Part shown: positions 51,593-60,787 of the stretch, piece by piece
How positions within the stretch are numbered: position 1 is the stretch's first letter
How the letters are laid out: each line of letters starts with the position of its first letter
Assembly (NCBI RefSeq): GCF_006716865.1
Contig: NZ_VFPT01000001.1
Span: forward strand, 548,501 to 612,500
DNA: 64,000 nucleotides
Source of the DNA: Roseinatronobacter monicus
GTDB lineage: Bacteria; Pseudomonadota; Alphaproteobacteria; Rhodobacterales; Rhodobacteraceae
Direction: 5' to 3'
The notes under the pieces: generated by a model
Told to the model about the DNA's origin: nothing
What the model saw: the letters and a program-made list of their open reading frames with translations, nothing else
Databases searched by the model: none
Program-made: the position numbers and the translations under genes

Positions 51593-54028
51593 ATGCGCTT
51601 GCCCATTGATGACATTCTGCCCGATCTGGCCACAGCCCTGCACCGCGCGGGTCGCGCAGTGCTTCAGGCCCCACCCGGTGCAGGCAAGACAACGCGCGTT
51701 CCGCTGGCGCTGCTGGACCAGATAACAGGCCGCATCCTTGTGTTGGAGCCGCGCAGACTTGCCGCGCGGGCGGCGGCAGAACAGATGGCGCGGCTGCTGG
51801 GCGAACAGGTTGGCGCGCAGGTCGGCTACCGCATACGTGGCGAGGCGGTCGTCTCGAAGGCCACGCGTATCGAGGTTGTGACCGAAGGCATCCTGACGCG
51901 CATGTTGCAAAGTGACCCCGAATTGCGCGGCGTGGGGGCGGTGATCTTTGATGAATTTCATGAACGCTCGCTGAATGCGGATCTGGGGCTTGCTCTGACA
52001 TGGGAAATCCGCGAGGCGCTGCGCCCTGATCTTGTGGTGGTGGTGATGTCTGCCACGCTGGATGCAGACCCCGTTGCGGCCCTGCTGGACGATGCGCCGA
52101 TCCTGACCGCCGAAGGCCGCGCCTATCCGGTGGAGACCCGCTGGCTGGCGCGCCCGCGCCCCAAGACCGAACGGTTCGAGGTGGCTGCCGCCAATCTGAT
52201 CGCGCAGGCCGCAGCCGAGGGTGAGGGGTCTGTGCTCGCCTTTCTGCCGGGTGAAGGTGAAATTCGGCGCGTTGCCTCTGCGCTGGAGGGGCGTGTGGGC
52301 GACGCCGATATCCGCCCGCTTTATGGCGCGCTGCCCTTTGCCCAGCAACGTGCGGCGATTGCGCCAATGGCTGCGGGCCGCAAGATCGTGCTGGCCACTG
52401 CGATTGCCGAAACCTCTCTGACGATTGAGGATATTCGCATCGTTGTCGATTGCGGTCTGGCGCGGCGCGCGCGGTTCAACCCCGGTACAGGCATGTCGCG
52501 GCTGGTCACAGAGCGCGTTACCCGTGCCGAGGCAGAGCAGCGGCGCGGGCGGGCCGGTCGCGTGGCGGCGGGGCTGTGCTACCGGATGTGGGCGCGCAGT
52601 GAAGAGGGCGCGCTGGCAGGGTTCGCGCCGCCAGAAATTGCGCGCGCGGATTTGTCCGGGCTGGCGTTGGAGCTGGCCGTCTGGGGCGGGGCGGAGGGTT
52701 TGCGCTTCCTGACTCCGCCGCCAGAGGGCGCAATGGCAGAAGCGCGCGCGCTGCTCAGCGGGTTGGGCGCGTTGGATGCGCGGGGCAGTATCACTGCGCA
52801 TGGGCGGGCAATGGCCGCCCTGCCGCTGCATCCACGACTTGCACATATGCTGCTTGAGGCGGGCAAAGATGGGGCTGGATTGGCTGCTTTATTGTCAGAA
52901 CGCGACATTCTGCAAGGGGCCTCGGTTGATCTGGGGCTGCGATTGGCGGCGCTGCGCGATCCGCGCGGCTTTGCCGAACGCGCGCCATTCGCGCTGCATC
53001 GCGCCACATTGGAGCGGGTGCGCGAAGATATGCGCCGGCTTGTGCGGCTGGCACCCAAGGGGCAACCCGGCCTCAGCCCCGCCGAGATGGCCGCACTGGC
53101 CTATCCTGACCGGATCGGACTGCGCCGCAAGGGGGATGCGCCGCGCTATGTGCTGTCGGGGGGCAAGGGGGCGGTTCTGCCTGACGGGGATGGAATGGCG
53201 CAGATGCGCCTGCTGGTGGTGACAGACACCGACGGCAACCCGCAAGAGGCGCGAATTCGGCAGGCGATTGCACTGTCGGATGCAGAGTTGCGGGGCCTGT
53301 ATGGCGAGCAGATCGTTTGGCGCAACCGCTGCGATTGGTCAAAGCGCCACCGAAGGATCGAGGCGCGTGCGCAGGAGTGTTTCGGCGCGCTGGTGCTGGA
53401 TGACCGTATTTGGCGCGACCCGGACCCGCAAGCCGTGATGCAAGCCGCTTGTGACGGGCTGCGCGATTTGGGCCTGCCTGTGTCAGACGCCGCGCGGCGC
53501 TTTATCGCGCGGGTGGACTTGCTGCGCGGACAAGGAGCCGAGATGCCGGATCTGCGCGAGGAGGCGCTGCTGGAGGGATTGGAGAGCTGGCTTGGCCCCT
53601 ATCTGGCAGGCTGCCGGACTGCCGAGCAATTGCGCGCGCTTGATCTGCTGCCAGCCTTGCGCGCGATGCTGGACTGGGGGCAGATGCAAGTGTTGGACGA
53701 GATGGCCCCTGCGCAGTTCACAACCCCTTTGGGCAACAAGGTCGCCATCGACTATTCGGGCGATGCGCCAGAGATTTCGGTACGCTTGCAAGAGATGTTT
53801 GGCCTTGCCCGCCACCCTGCGATCGGCCCCGCACGCCAACCTTTGCGGATCGTGTTGCTGTCGCCTGCGCGCAGACCTGTTCAGGTGACGATGGACCTGC
53901 CGGGGTTCTGGGCCGAAAGTTATGGGGATGTGCGCAAGGATATGCGTGGCCAATACCCAAGACACCCTTGGCCCGAGAACCCGTTGGAGGCCGCGCCCAC
54001 CCTGCGGGCAAAACCGCGCAAAACCTGA
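51593..54028 (+). CDS. hrpB: ATP-dependent helicase HrpB
   Basis: An 811-residue DEAH-family helicase of the HrpB type. Motifs: GAGKTT (29-34), LEPRRLAARAAAEQMA, the DEFHERS box (about 120), SATLD, ATAIAETSLTIEDI, and QRRGRAGRVAAG. The C-terminal part has the HA2/OB-like region and the HrpB-specific DLPGFWAESYGDVRKDMRGQYPRHPWPENP end. In E. coli its role is unclear; it may act on RNA. ATG 51593 is preferred to 51563. It is convergent with the NlpC/P60 gene. Confidence 0.95.
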   Translation: MRLPIDDILPDLATALHRAGRAVLQAPPGAGKTTRVPLALLDQITGRILVLEPRRLAARAAAEQMARLLGEQVGAQVGYRIRGEAVVSKATRIEVVTEGILTRMLQSDPELRGVGAVIFDEFHERSLNADLGLALTWEIREALRPDLVVVVMSATLDADPVAALLDDAPILTAEGRAYPVETRWLARPRPKTERFEVAAANLIAQAAAEGEGSVLAFLPGEGEIRRVASALEGRVGDADIRPLYGALPFAQQRAAIAPMAAGRKIVLATAIAETSLTIEDIRIVVDCGLARRARFNPGTGMSRLVTERVTRAEAEQRRGRAGRVAAGLCYRMWARSEEGALAGFAPPEIARADLSGLALELAVWGGAEGLRFLTPPPEGAMAEARALLSGLGALDARGSITAHGRAMAALPLHPRLAHMLLEAGKDGAGLAALLSERDILQGASVDLGLRLAALRDPRGFAERAPFALHRATLERVREDMRRLVRLAPKGQPGLSPAEMAALAYPDRIGLRRKGDAPRYVLSGGKGAVLPDGDGMAQMRLLVVTDTDGNPQEARIRQAIALSDAELRGLYGEQIVWRNRCDWSKRHRRIEARAQECFGALVLDDRIWRDPDPQAVMQAACDGLRDLGLPVSDAARRFIARVDLLRGQGAEMPDLREEALLEGLESWLGPYLAGCRTAEQLRALDLLPALRAMLDWGQMQVLDEMAPAQFTTPLGNKVAIDYSGDAPEISVRLQEMFGLARHPAIGPARQPLRIVLLSPARRPVQVTMDLPGFWAESYGDVRKDMRGQYPRHPWPENPLEAAPTLRAKPRKT

Positions 54029-54057
54029 GGCGTGGCACTGGCCTGATGCCGGGTATT

Positions 54058-54086
54058 GAGTATTTTCGGCAAGAAAATGATCAAGG
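54058..54086 (-). repeat. Copy 2 of the 29-nt post-stop repeat
   Basis: On the minus strand this starts two bases after the NlpC/P60 stop. It differs from 12181-12209 at one base. The same orientation and distance from a stop codon in two unrelated genes point to a 3'-end element. Confidence 0.5.
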
Positions 54087-54088
54087 GG

Positions 54089-54913
54089 TCAGAATGGGCG
54101 GATATGGGATGTCACCGGGCCCTCAGGCGCGATGCGGCTGAGCGCTTGGTCCAGCGGTTCATAGGCAACAGACATGGTCTGCGCATTGGCGTGCAGGATC
54201 ATGTCGGGCGCGCTGAGCCATGCAACATGGCCGCGCCAAAACAGCAGATCGCCGCGCTGTTTTGGGGTGCCATGCGCTAAGGCGGGGCCAAGGGCGCGTT
54301 CTTGCAGGTCGCTATCGCCGGGGCAGGGGTGATTGCATGCCGTGAGGGCCAATTGCACAAGGGCCGAGCAATCCAGCCCCGCGCGCGAATTGCCGCCCCA
54401 AAGATAGGGTGTGCCGATCAGGCTTTCGGCGACAGCGACCGGATCGGTCTCATGCGTGGTGAGGGGGGCCAGATGCTGTTGCGGCAGCCAGAGCCCGTCA
54501 TGGGTTTGCAGGAATTTTCCATGTGTGGCGATGATTTCAACACAGGCATTCAGTGAGAGGGTGGCGCGCTCAGCACTTTTGAGATCGGGCGCGCAATAGA
54601 GATGGGTTGCAGGCGCGCGTACGCGGTGGGTGGGCGTGTGATCCGCCCCGAGATCAGCATGGGGCAGCCAGCCACAATAGCCATCTGCTTCAGCCTGAAC
54701 ATAGGCCATATCCCCGATCTGGTCGAGCACACAGACCCGCGCCCCGCGCAACACTTGCCGGTCGCGCGGCCCGTCGGGACGGCGCAGCAGATCGCTGAGC
54801 GGCGCGCAGATGCGCATTATCTGGCCGTCTGTGAAGGCGGGCGCGTCGATCTGGCCTTGCAGGCGCACATGCGCCACGCGCCCGCTGAAAGGGGTCAGGC
54901 GCGGATCACTCAC
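54089..54913 (-). CDS. NlpC/P60 (C40) cell-wall peptidase with SH3-like domains
   Basis: A 274-residue peptidase of the NlpC/P60 family that cleaves peptide cross-links in murein. N-terminal SH3-like modules (VLDQIGDMAYVQAEADGYCGWLPHADLG) precede the catalytic domain with the nucleophile in RAGLDCSALVQLALTA and the His in FWRGHVAWLS. No signal peptide is visible, so it may act on recycled wall peptides in the cytoplasm. It overlaps the aminopeptidase gene by ATGA, which would complete peptide breakdown. Confidence 0.92.
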   Translation of the reverse strand: MSDPRLTPFSGRVAHVRLQGQIDAPAFTDGQIMRICAPLSDLLRRPDGPRDRQVLRGARVCVLDQIGDMAYVQAEADGYCGWLPHADLGADHTPTHRVRAPATHLYCAPDLKSAERATLSLNACVEIIATHGKFLQTHDGLWLPQQHLAPLTTHETDPVAVAESLIGTPYLWGGNSRAGLDCSALVQLALTACNHPCPGDSDLQERALGPALAHGTPKQRGDLLFWRGHVAWLSAPDMILHANAQTMSVAYEPLDQALSRIAPEGPVTSHIRPF

Positions 54914-56319
54914 AGCGCCAGCACGTCTGGCAGCGCCGCGAACAGGGCGCGCGCCCCTTGGCCTGCGCCGCCTTTGGGCCGTGCCGGGGCGGCGCTGGGC
55001 TGGTGGCCGTAAATGTCGAAATGAGCAAAGCGCGGGGTGGCCTCGACAAAGCGGTTGAGAAACAGCGCCGCCGTGATCGCGCCTGCCATTCCACCCGAGG
55101 GGGCGTTGTCCAGATCGGCGATGCCGGGCTCAATCAGGGTGTCATAGGCGGGATGCAGCGGCAGTTGCCAGAGCGGGTCGCGCACCTGCGCGCTGGCCTG
55201 CATCAGCGCGCGGGCCAGATCGGCATCATGGGTGAAAAACGGTGCGATATCCGGCCCCATCGCCACGCGCGCAGCGCCCGTCAGCGTGGCCATGCAGATC
55301 AGCATGTCGGGGCTTTCCTCATCCGCGAGGGTCAGCGCATCGGCCAGCACAAGACGGCCTTCGGCATCGGTATTGTTGACCTCGACGCTCAGCCCTTTGC
55401 GCGAGTTCAGAATGTCGCCGGGGCGCATGGCATTGCCCGAGACGGAGTTTTCCACAGCGGGCACCAGCACCCGCAGCTGCACCTGCCAGCCCTGCGCCAT
55501 AATCATATGCGCAAGGCCCATAACTGTTGCGGCCCCGCCCATGTCTTTCTTCATCAGCCCCATCGAGGCACCGGGTTTGAGGTTCAGCCCGCCTGTGTCG
55601 AAACACACGCCCTTGCCCACCAGCGTCAGGCGCGGCCCCGATTTGCCCCAGCGCATGTCCAGCAAGCGCGGGCTGCGATTGGAGGCGCGGCCCACGGCAT
55701 GGATCAGGGGCAGGTTTTGATGCAAAAGATCATCGCCAAGCGTGACCGAGACTGCCGCCCTATGCTTTGTTGCCAGATCACTAAAGGCGGCTTCCAACTC
55801 TTCCGGGCCCATATGCGAGGCGGGGGTGTTGATCAGGTCGCGGGTCAGCGCTTCGCCTGCGGCAATGGCTTCGATCCGGTGCGTTTCCAGATGTACAGGT
55901 GCAATCAGCTTGGCGTGATCTGCGGGATCGGACTGGCGAAAGCGGCGAAAGCTGTAGCCGGCCAGACACCAGCCAAGGGCTTCTTCCTCCAACTCCTGCG
56001 CGGCGAGGGTGTGGTGCAGCCGGTAAGTATGAGCGGGCAGCTTGGAGCGCGCGCCGCCCATGCAAAAGCGCTGGCGTGCGCGGTCGCGCAAACTACCGCG
56101 CCCGATCGCGGCAAGCGCAAAGGCGCCGTCGCCGTCAGGGACCAAAACAGTTTCGCCCGGTTTCGCGCGAAAACCCAGACTGTCAAGCCATGCCCGCACG
56201 CGTCGGGGTTGCATATCTGTCCAGCTTTCCAGATCTTCGGCATTGACCAGATGCAGGTCAATCGCCGTGCTGGTTTCCTTCACGAAAGCCATGGGAGAGG
56301 GGTGTGGGTGTTTGGTCAT
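54910..56319 (-). CDS. M17 leucyl aminopeptidase family protein
   Basis: A 469-residue metallo-aminopeptidase. The two-metal site is intact: VGKGVCFDTGGLNLKPGASMGLMKKDMGGAA and the signature NTDAEGRLVLADAL. The N-terminal macro-like domain is shorter than in E. coli PepA. It is the first gene of a two-gene unit with the NlpC/P60 peptidase, suggesting joint turnover of murein peptides or general peptide degradation. ATG 56319 is preceded by GGAACTC. Confidence 0.92.
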   Translation of the reverse strand: MTKHPHPSPMAFVKETSTAIDLHLVNAEDLESWTDMQPRRVRAWLDSLGFRAKPGETVLVPDGDGAFALAAIGRGSLRDRARQRFCMGGARSKLPAHTYRLHHTLAAQELEEEALGWCLAGYSFRRFRQSDPADHAKLIAPVHLETHRIEAIAAGEALTRDLINTPASHMGPEELEAAFSDLATKHRAAVSVTLGDDLLHQNLPLIHAVGRASNRSPRLLDMRWGKSGPRLTLVGKGVCFDTGGLNLKPGASMGLMKKDMGGAATVMGLAHMIMAQGWQVQLRVLVPAVENSVSGNAMRPGDILNSRKGLSVEVNNTDAEGRLVLADALTLADEESPDMLICMATLTGAARVAMGPDIAPFFTHDADLARALMQASAQVRDPLWQLPLHPAYDTLIEPGIADLDNAPSGGMAGAITAALFLNRFVEATPRFAHFDIYGHQPSAAPARPKGGAGQGARALFAALPDVLAL

Positions 56320-56408
56320 GGTGAGTTCCGCGTTGCGCTGGTCAGGTCTGGCCTGAGGTCAGGGTGATGATTTTGAAAGCGGCATTGCTGTTTTGAGGAC
56401 CGTCTAGA

Positions 56409-56792
56409 TTATTCTGGCATGACCGAGGAGTGATGCTCGATAATTTTCCAACTTTCACCGTCTTGGCGATAGACAAATGTGAAGCGGCACAAAAGTTGCT
56501 TTGGCGTGGCGTCAACAGTCAGATCAAATGTATAGATGCCGGAATTGATGGCCAGCGTATCAAGCAGGCGGATGTTTTGCTGTATGATCCTGCCATGGGG
56601 CTTCTTTTTCAGAAAGCGGTCGAAATAATCCTGAATGGCCGCAGGCGTCTTGCGGATTTCATTAGAGACAGTTGGCAAAAGCACCGCATCTTCGGCATAA
56701 AGTCCAGCGACCGTTGCGGGATCGCGGCTTTGGAGGGCCGCGTTCCAGTCATCAAACAGGTTTGCGATTTCGTCGCGCTTGGAAAATGACAT
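56409..56792 (-). CDS. NTF2-like / SgcJ-EcaC family protein
   Basis: A 127-residue NTF2-fold protein similar to the CaMKII-association-domain group: EIANLFDDWNAALQSRDPATVAGLYAEDAVLLPTVSNEIRKTPAAIQDYF and the closing FVYRQDGESWKIIEHHSSVMPE. Members bind small hydrophobic ligands or dimerise; no activity is assigned. MSFSKRDE at 56792 is taken as start, with 56819 an alternative. Confidence 0.85.
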   Translation of the reverse strand: MSFSKRDEIANLFDDWNAALQSRDPATVAGLYAEDAVLLPTVSNEIRKTPAAIQDYFDRFLKKKPHGRIIQQNIRLLDTLAINSGIYTFDLTVDATPKQLLCRFTFVYRQDGESWKIIEHHSSVMPE

Positions 56793-56892
56793 AGATATGC
56801 CCCTTATTATTTCTGGCACATGGCAGGTTTGTGGATCGTTTGTCCCGTCCTACATACCGGAACCACAAGCGATGCACTAGAGTGGGGCAGAC

Positions 56893-57222
56893 ATGGACAA
56901 GGGGCAGGGTGACAATCATCGGTCTGAGCACCCGGTTTGTGCGCTGTGTGGTCGGTCTATCCCGCCCGAGGTGCCGCAAAGCCTGCATCACCTTGTGCCT
57001 AAACTGCGTGGGGGCAAGGGCGGGCCTGTGGTGTTGCTGCATCATATCTGCCACCGAGAGATTCATGCCAGCCTGACAGAGTCAGAGCTTGCGCGTAATT
57101 TCAACACGATCGAGGCGCTGCGCGCACATCCCAGACTGGCACGATTCATTGACTGGGTGGCGCGACGCCCCCCGGATTTCGCATCCAAAGTGCCGGGCGC
57201 GCGGCGAAAAACGCGCCGTTAA
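56893..57222 (+). CDS. Small HNH endonuclease family protein
   Basis: A 109-residue protein with a compact HNH-like metal site: CALCGRSIP, SLHHLVPKLRGGKGG and HICHREIHASL. These supply Cys pairs and His residues typical of HNH nucleases. A basic C-terminus (GARRKTRR) fits DNA binding. It is free-standing; it could be a repair or restriction-type nuclease, and I cannot name its target. Confidence 0.85.
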   Translation: MDKGQGDNHRSEHPVCALCGRSIPPEVPQSLHHLVPKLRGGKGGPVVLLHHICHREIHASLTESELARNFNTIEALRAHPRLARFIDWVARRPPDFASKVPGARRKTRR

Positions 57223-57248
57223 AGAATTGTAAAAGGATTGGATGGAAA

Positions 57249-57737
57249 ATGGCAGTTGAAAACTTTGGGACAGTTGCCGCTATGCAGCCAGAAATTCACC
57301 TAGATACGGGGTACTCCAGTGCCGGTGCCGTGCAGCGCCTTTCTGAACGGCAGGCGCGGGTCGGAATTATTGCCAACCAAGTCGATGTGGCGCTGCCGAT
57401 CCCCGCGCCGAGGGATGTTTGGACAAGATGGCCCAATTTGCAATCCGCACGCCGTCAAAAGCAGAAAACCGCTATGTCAATTGAGCAAAGACTGGCGCAA
57501 GACCGTGTGTTGAACGGGGATAAGTTGAATGCCTATACCAAAGAAATGCGCGGCATGGTGCAACCGACAAAGCTGTCGCATGGCGCATTAAGCGACGTCA
57601 CTGAAGGCGCTTTTCGGGTGGGCGCGGCGGGGTTCGAGCGGCTGTCTGGTGTCCATAAACGCAGCGTGTATTCGGCCTTGCGCGTGGGGATTGCTGTGTT
57701 GCTGGGCATAGGTGGTATCTGGTGGTTCGGGTCATGA
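57249..57737 (+). CDS. Hypothetical protein with C-terminal membrane helix
   Basis: A 162-residue protein I do not recognise. The N-terminal half is hydrophilic (ERQARVGIIANQVDVALPIPAP); a charged helical part follows, and the C-terminus (SVYSALRVGIAVLLGIGGIWWFGS) is a likely tail anchor. It starts 26 bases after the HNH gene and has similar base composition to its neighbours. The start is uncertain, since a shorter protein from ATG 57474 would keep the helical and membrane parts. Confidence 0.55.
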   Translation: MAVENFGTVAAMQPEIHLDTGYSSAGAVQRLSERQARVGIIANQVDVALPIPAPRDVWTRWPNLQSARRQKQKTAMSIEQRLAQDRVLNGDKLNAYTKEMRGMVQPTKLSHGALSDVTEGAFRVGAAGFERLSGVHKRSVYSALRVGIAVLLGIGGIWWFGS

Positions 57738-57881
57738 GCAGCGCCTTTCTGGTGACAAATGTGCCGCCTATCTGACAACTGTGCATTGGTGAACATCGCA
57801 GGTTCGCAGACAGCGGGTTGTTTTGATGCGTGTCAGAGATGATCTTGCGTCGGGTAAACACCTGTCTGATCGGAGCTGCTC

Positions 57882-58793
57882 ATGTCTATTCGGCCAACAT
57901 TGGAAACCCGCAAGGCGCAACCCGCACTGGAAGGGGCAGGCGTGCACCTGCATCGTGCTTTCGGCTTTCACGACCCGTCAGAGTTGGACCCGTTCCTTCT
58001 GTTCGATGATTTCCGCAATGACATCCCCGAGCATTTTTTGCGGGGCTTTCCGTGGCACCCGCATCGCGGCATTGAAACCATCACCTATGTGTTGGAGGGC
58101 GAGGTCGATCATGGCGACAGTCTGGGCAATACCGGCACACTGGGCGCGGGCGATGTGCAGTGGATGACGGCAGGCTCTGGCATTCTGCATCAGGAGATGC
58201 CGCGCGGGAATGTGCGCGGACAGATGCATGGGTTCCAGCTTTGGGCAAACTTGCCGGGCAGCCTGAAAATGACGGCACCGCGCTATCAGGATGTGCAGGC
58301 AACCGAGATTCCAGAGATCATAGATGATGACGGAACCAAAGTGCGCGTGGTTGTGGGCGAGTTCTGGGGCAAGCGTGGGCCAGTGGACGGGATCGCCGCT
58401 GATCCGCAATATCTGGACATCTCGGTCCCGCCCGGAGTGCGCAAAAGCTTCAAGGTCGACACCTACCGCCGCGCCTTTGCCTATGTGTTTGCAGGCTCTG
58501 GCATGTTCGCAGATGCTTCCAAACCTTCCGGCATCTTGCTGGAGAAAGAGGTCATGGGGCAGGAGGTCAACATCCGCGACATGTCTGGCGACCGGACCCT
58601 GATCCGGTTTGGCACAGGTGATGAGGTGACAGTGCAGGCCGGCGAGGAAGGCGTGCGCTTTTTGCTGATATCTGGTGCGCCGCTGCAAGAGCCGGTTGCC
58701 TGGCACGGTCCGATTGTCATGAACTCGCAAGAGGAAATCCAACAGGCGATTCGTGAATTGCGCAACGGCACATTCATTCGTGCCGCGCATTAA
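57882..58793 (+). CDS. Pirin family protein
   Basis: A 303-residue bicupin. The N-terminal cupin keeps the metal site: FPWHPHRGIETITYVLEGEVDHGDSLGN and MTAGSGILHQEMP, which match the pirin His/His/His/Glu ligands. The C-terminal cupin lacks ligands. Bacterial pirins include quercetinase-like enzymes and stress-related proteins. ATG 57882 has a GGAG site. It is monocistronic. Confidence 0.93.
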   Translation: MSIRPTLETRKAQPALEGAGVHLHRAFGFHDPSELDPFLLFDDFRNDIPEHFLRGFPWHPHRGIETITYVLEGEVDHGDSLGNTGTLGAGDVQWMTAGSGILHQEMPRGNVRGQMHGFQLWANLPGSLKMTAPRYQDVQATEIPEIIDDDGTKVRVVVGEFWGKRGPVDGIAADPQYLDISVPPGVRKSFKVDTYRRAFAYVFAGSGMFADASKPSGILLEKEVMGQEVNIRDMSGDRTLIRFGTGDEVTVQAGEEGVRFLLISGAPLQEPVAWHGPIVMNSQEEIQQAIRELRNGTFIRAAH

Positions 58794-58867
58794 CTCTGTG
58801 CGCGCGGCCCCTGTTCGACAGGGGGCGTGCGGCATATGTAGGGATTATGAATAACCAGAGGTCAGAC

Positions 58868-59620
58868 ATGCAGCGCGCGATCATTCAGGTATCAGGGCCG
58901 GAACCTACAAAATTTCTGCAAGGTCTGGTCAGCAATGATCTGGGCAGGCTGGCACGTGACGGGATTGTCTATGCGGCGATGCTCAGCCCGCAGGGCAAGT
59001 ACCTGGCAGATTTCTTTCTGGTCGCGCATCAGGACAGTATCCTGATAGATGTGGCAGAGGGTGTTGCCGATGATCTGGTCAAGCGGTTGTCCCTGTACAA
59101 GCTGCGCGCGCCCATCACATTGGAGCGCATTGCGTTTCCGGTCAGTCGCGGCACCGGCCCGGCCCCGGAGGGTGCATTGGCCGACCCGCGCCATCCAGCG
59201 CTTGGGTGGCGCGCCTATGGTGTGGATTTGCCGGATGATGGCACCGATTGGGATGCGCTGCGCGTCGCGCATTGCGTGCCGGAAACCGGCATTGAACTTA
59301 TCCCGAATGAAACTTTTATCCTTGAGGCCGGGTTTGACCGGCTACACGGTGTGGATTTTCGCAAAGGCTGTTATGTCGGACAGGAAGTCACCGCGCGGAT
59401 GCAGCACAAGACCGCGCTGCGCAAAGGGTTCGTGACCGTATCCATTGTGGGGTCAGCCCCTATCGGCACAGATATCATGGCGGGCGAAAAAGTGGCGGGG
59501 CAGGTGTTCACACAAGCAGATGGCAAGGCGATTGCCTATCTGCGTTTTGATCGGGCACTTTCGCACATGAATGCTGCAACTGCACAGATTCTATGGGAGG
59601 CCCCCGCGCAACCCGCTTGA
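58868..59620 (+). CDS. ygfZ: Folate-binding protein YgfZ (CAF17-like)
   Basis: A 250-residue GcvT-like protein that assists assembly or repair of Fe-S proteins. The signature KGCYVGQEVTARMQHKT with its conserved Cys is present, and FLQGLVSNDL near the N-terminus is typical. ATG 58868 has an AGAGG site; ATG 58847 is an in-frame alternative. It precedes the DMT transporter gene. Confidence 0.93.
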   Translation: MQRAIIQVSGPEPTKFLQGLVSNDLGRLARDGIVYAAMLSPQGKYLADFFLVAHQDSILIDVAEGVADDLVKRLSLYKLRAPITLERIAFPVSRGTGPAPEGALADPRHPALGWRAYGVDLPDDGTDWDALRVAHCVPETGIELIPNETFILEAGFDRLHGVDFRKGCYVGQEVTARMQHKTALRKGFVTVSIVGSAPIGTDIMAGEKVAGQVFTQADGKAIAYLRFDRALSHMNAATAQILWEAPAQPA

Positions 59621-59671
59621 TTTTGCGCGCGCCCGCGTGTTAGCGATACCGAAGCCGCGTCGGGGAACGAC

Positions 59672-60673
59672 ATGCCTTCACTCAAGCATTTGAGCCAATC
59701 TGCCTTTGCTGGCCCCGCGCTGGCGCTGACCGCCTTTGCGCTGTTCTCGGCGCATGATGTCATCGTCAAGACTTTGGGCGGATCGTACAGCCCTGTTCAG
59801 ATTGTTTTTTTCAGTGTTTTGCTGGGGCTTCCGCTGGCGATGATCTTGCTGATGCGCGACCCGACAGATGGCAATCTGTTCCCCCGGCGTCCGGGTTGGA
59901 CAGCGCTGCGCACGGGCGCGGCTGTCGTGACCGGTGTCAGTGTCTTTTACGCTTTCACTGTTCTGCCCCTGGCCCAGACCTATGCGATTTTGTTTGCAAC
60001 ACCCCTGCTGATTACAATTTTATCCGTCCCTATTCTGGGTGAACGCGTCGGATTGCACCGGGGGGCGGCTGTCGTGGTGGGGCTGGTCGGTGTGTTGATC
60101 GTTCTGCGTCCGGGGCAGGGGGCGGGGATCAGCGCGGGCCATGTGGCGGCGTTATTGGCGGCCTGCGCCAGCGCATTTGCCTCGATCATCATTCGCAAGA
60201 TCGGCAATGAGGAACGCAATGTCGTTTTGCTATTATATCCGATGATGGCAAATCTGGTGCTGATGGGGGCCGCATTGCCCTTCGTCTATCGTCCCATGCC
60301 ACTTGCCGATTTCGGGGCGCTGGCGCTGATGGCCAGTCTGGCGCTGGTGGCGAGCCTGTGCGTGATCGCGGCCTATAAGCGCGCGCCTGCGTTTCAAATC
60401 GCGCCGATGCAATATTCACAGATTATCTGGGCGGTTCTGTTTGGGGCGCTGTTCTTTGGCGAAGGGGTGGACCTGCTGACCATCGCAGGCGCCGCAGTCA
60501 TCATCTTAAGTGGAATTTACATCGTCATGCGCGAAGATAAGGCCAATGTATCGGATAACCGCCCGGTTCTGGCCACGCGCACGCGCACCGATACCGGTAC
60601 TTACCCCCGTGCTGGCCAGCTTGGAAAATTTGACGAGGAACAGGGTTCGGATGACGGTCTGAACAAGCCCTGA
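59672..60673 (+). CDS. DMT/EamA family transporter
   Basis: A 333-residue protein with ten hydrophobic helices in two EamA repeats (FALFSAHDVIVKTLGG ... PLAQTYAILFATPLLITILSVPILGERV and the second AYKRAPAFQIAPMQYSQIIWAVLFGALFFGEG). The long hydrophilic C-terminal tail (about 290-333) is unusual. Substrate is unknown; relatives export amino acids or metabolites. Confidence 0.9.
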   Translation: MPSLKHLSQSAFAGPALALTAFALFSAHDVIVKTLGGSYSPVQIVFFSVLLGLPLAMILLMRDPTDGNLFPRRPGWTALRTGAAVVTGVSVFYAFTVLPLAQTYAILFATPLLITILSVPILGERVGLHRGAAVVVGLVGVLIVLRPGQGAGISAGHVAALLAACASAFASIIIRKIGNEERNVVLLLYPMMANLVLMGAALPFVYRPMPLADFGALALMASLALVASLCVIAAYKRAPAFQIAPMQYSQIIWAVLFGALFFGEGVDLLTIAGAAVIILSGIYIVMREDKANVSDNRPVLATRTRTDTGTYPRAGQLGKFDEEQGSDDGLNKP

Positions 60674-60787
60674 GCGCGGCACAATGGCAACGTGTTGACG
60701 CAGGATGGAAAAAACCGGCCCATTGCGCTGGCCTCACCCCGACTCTGGCGCTAAAGACAAGCGCAAGAAGTGGTCATGAGGCAACAA

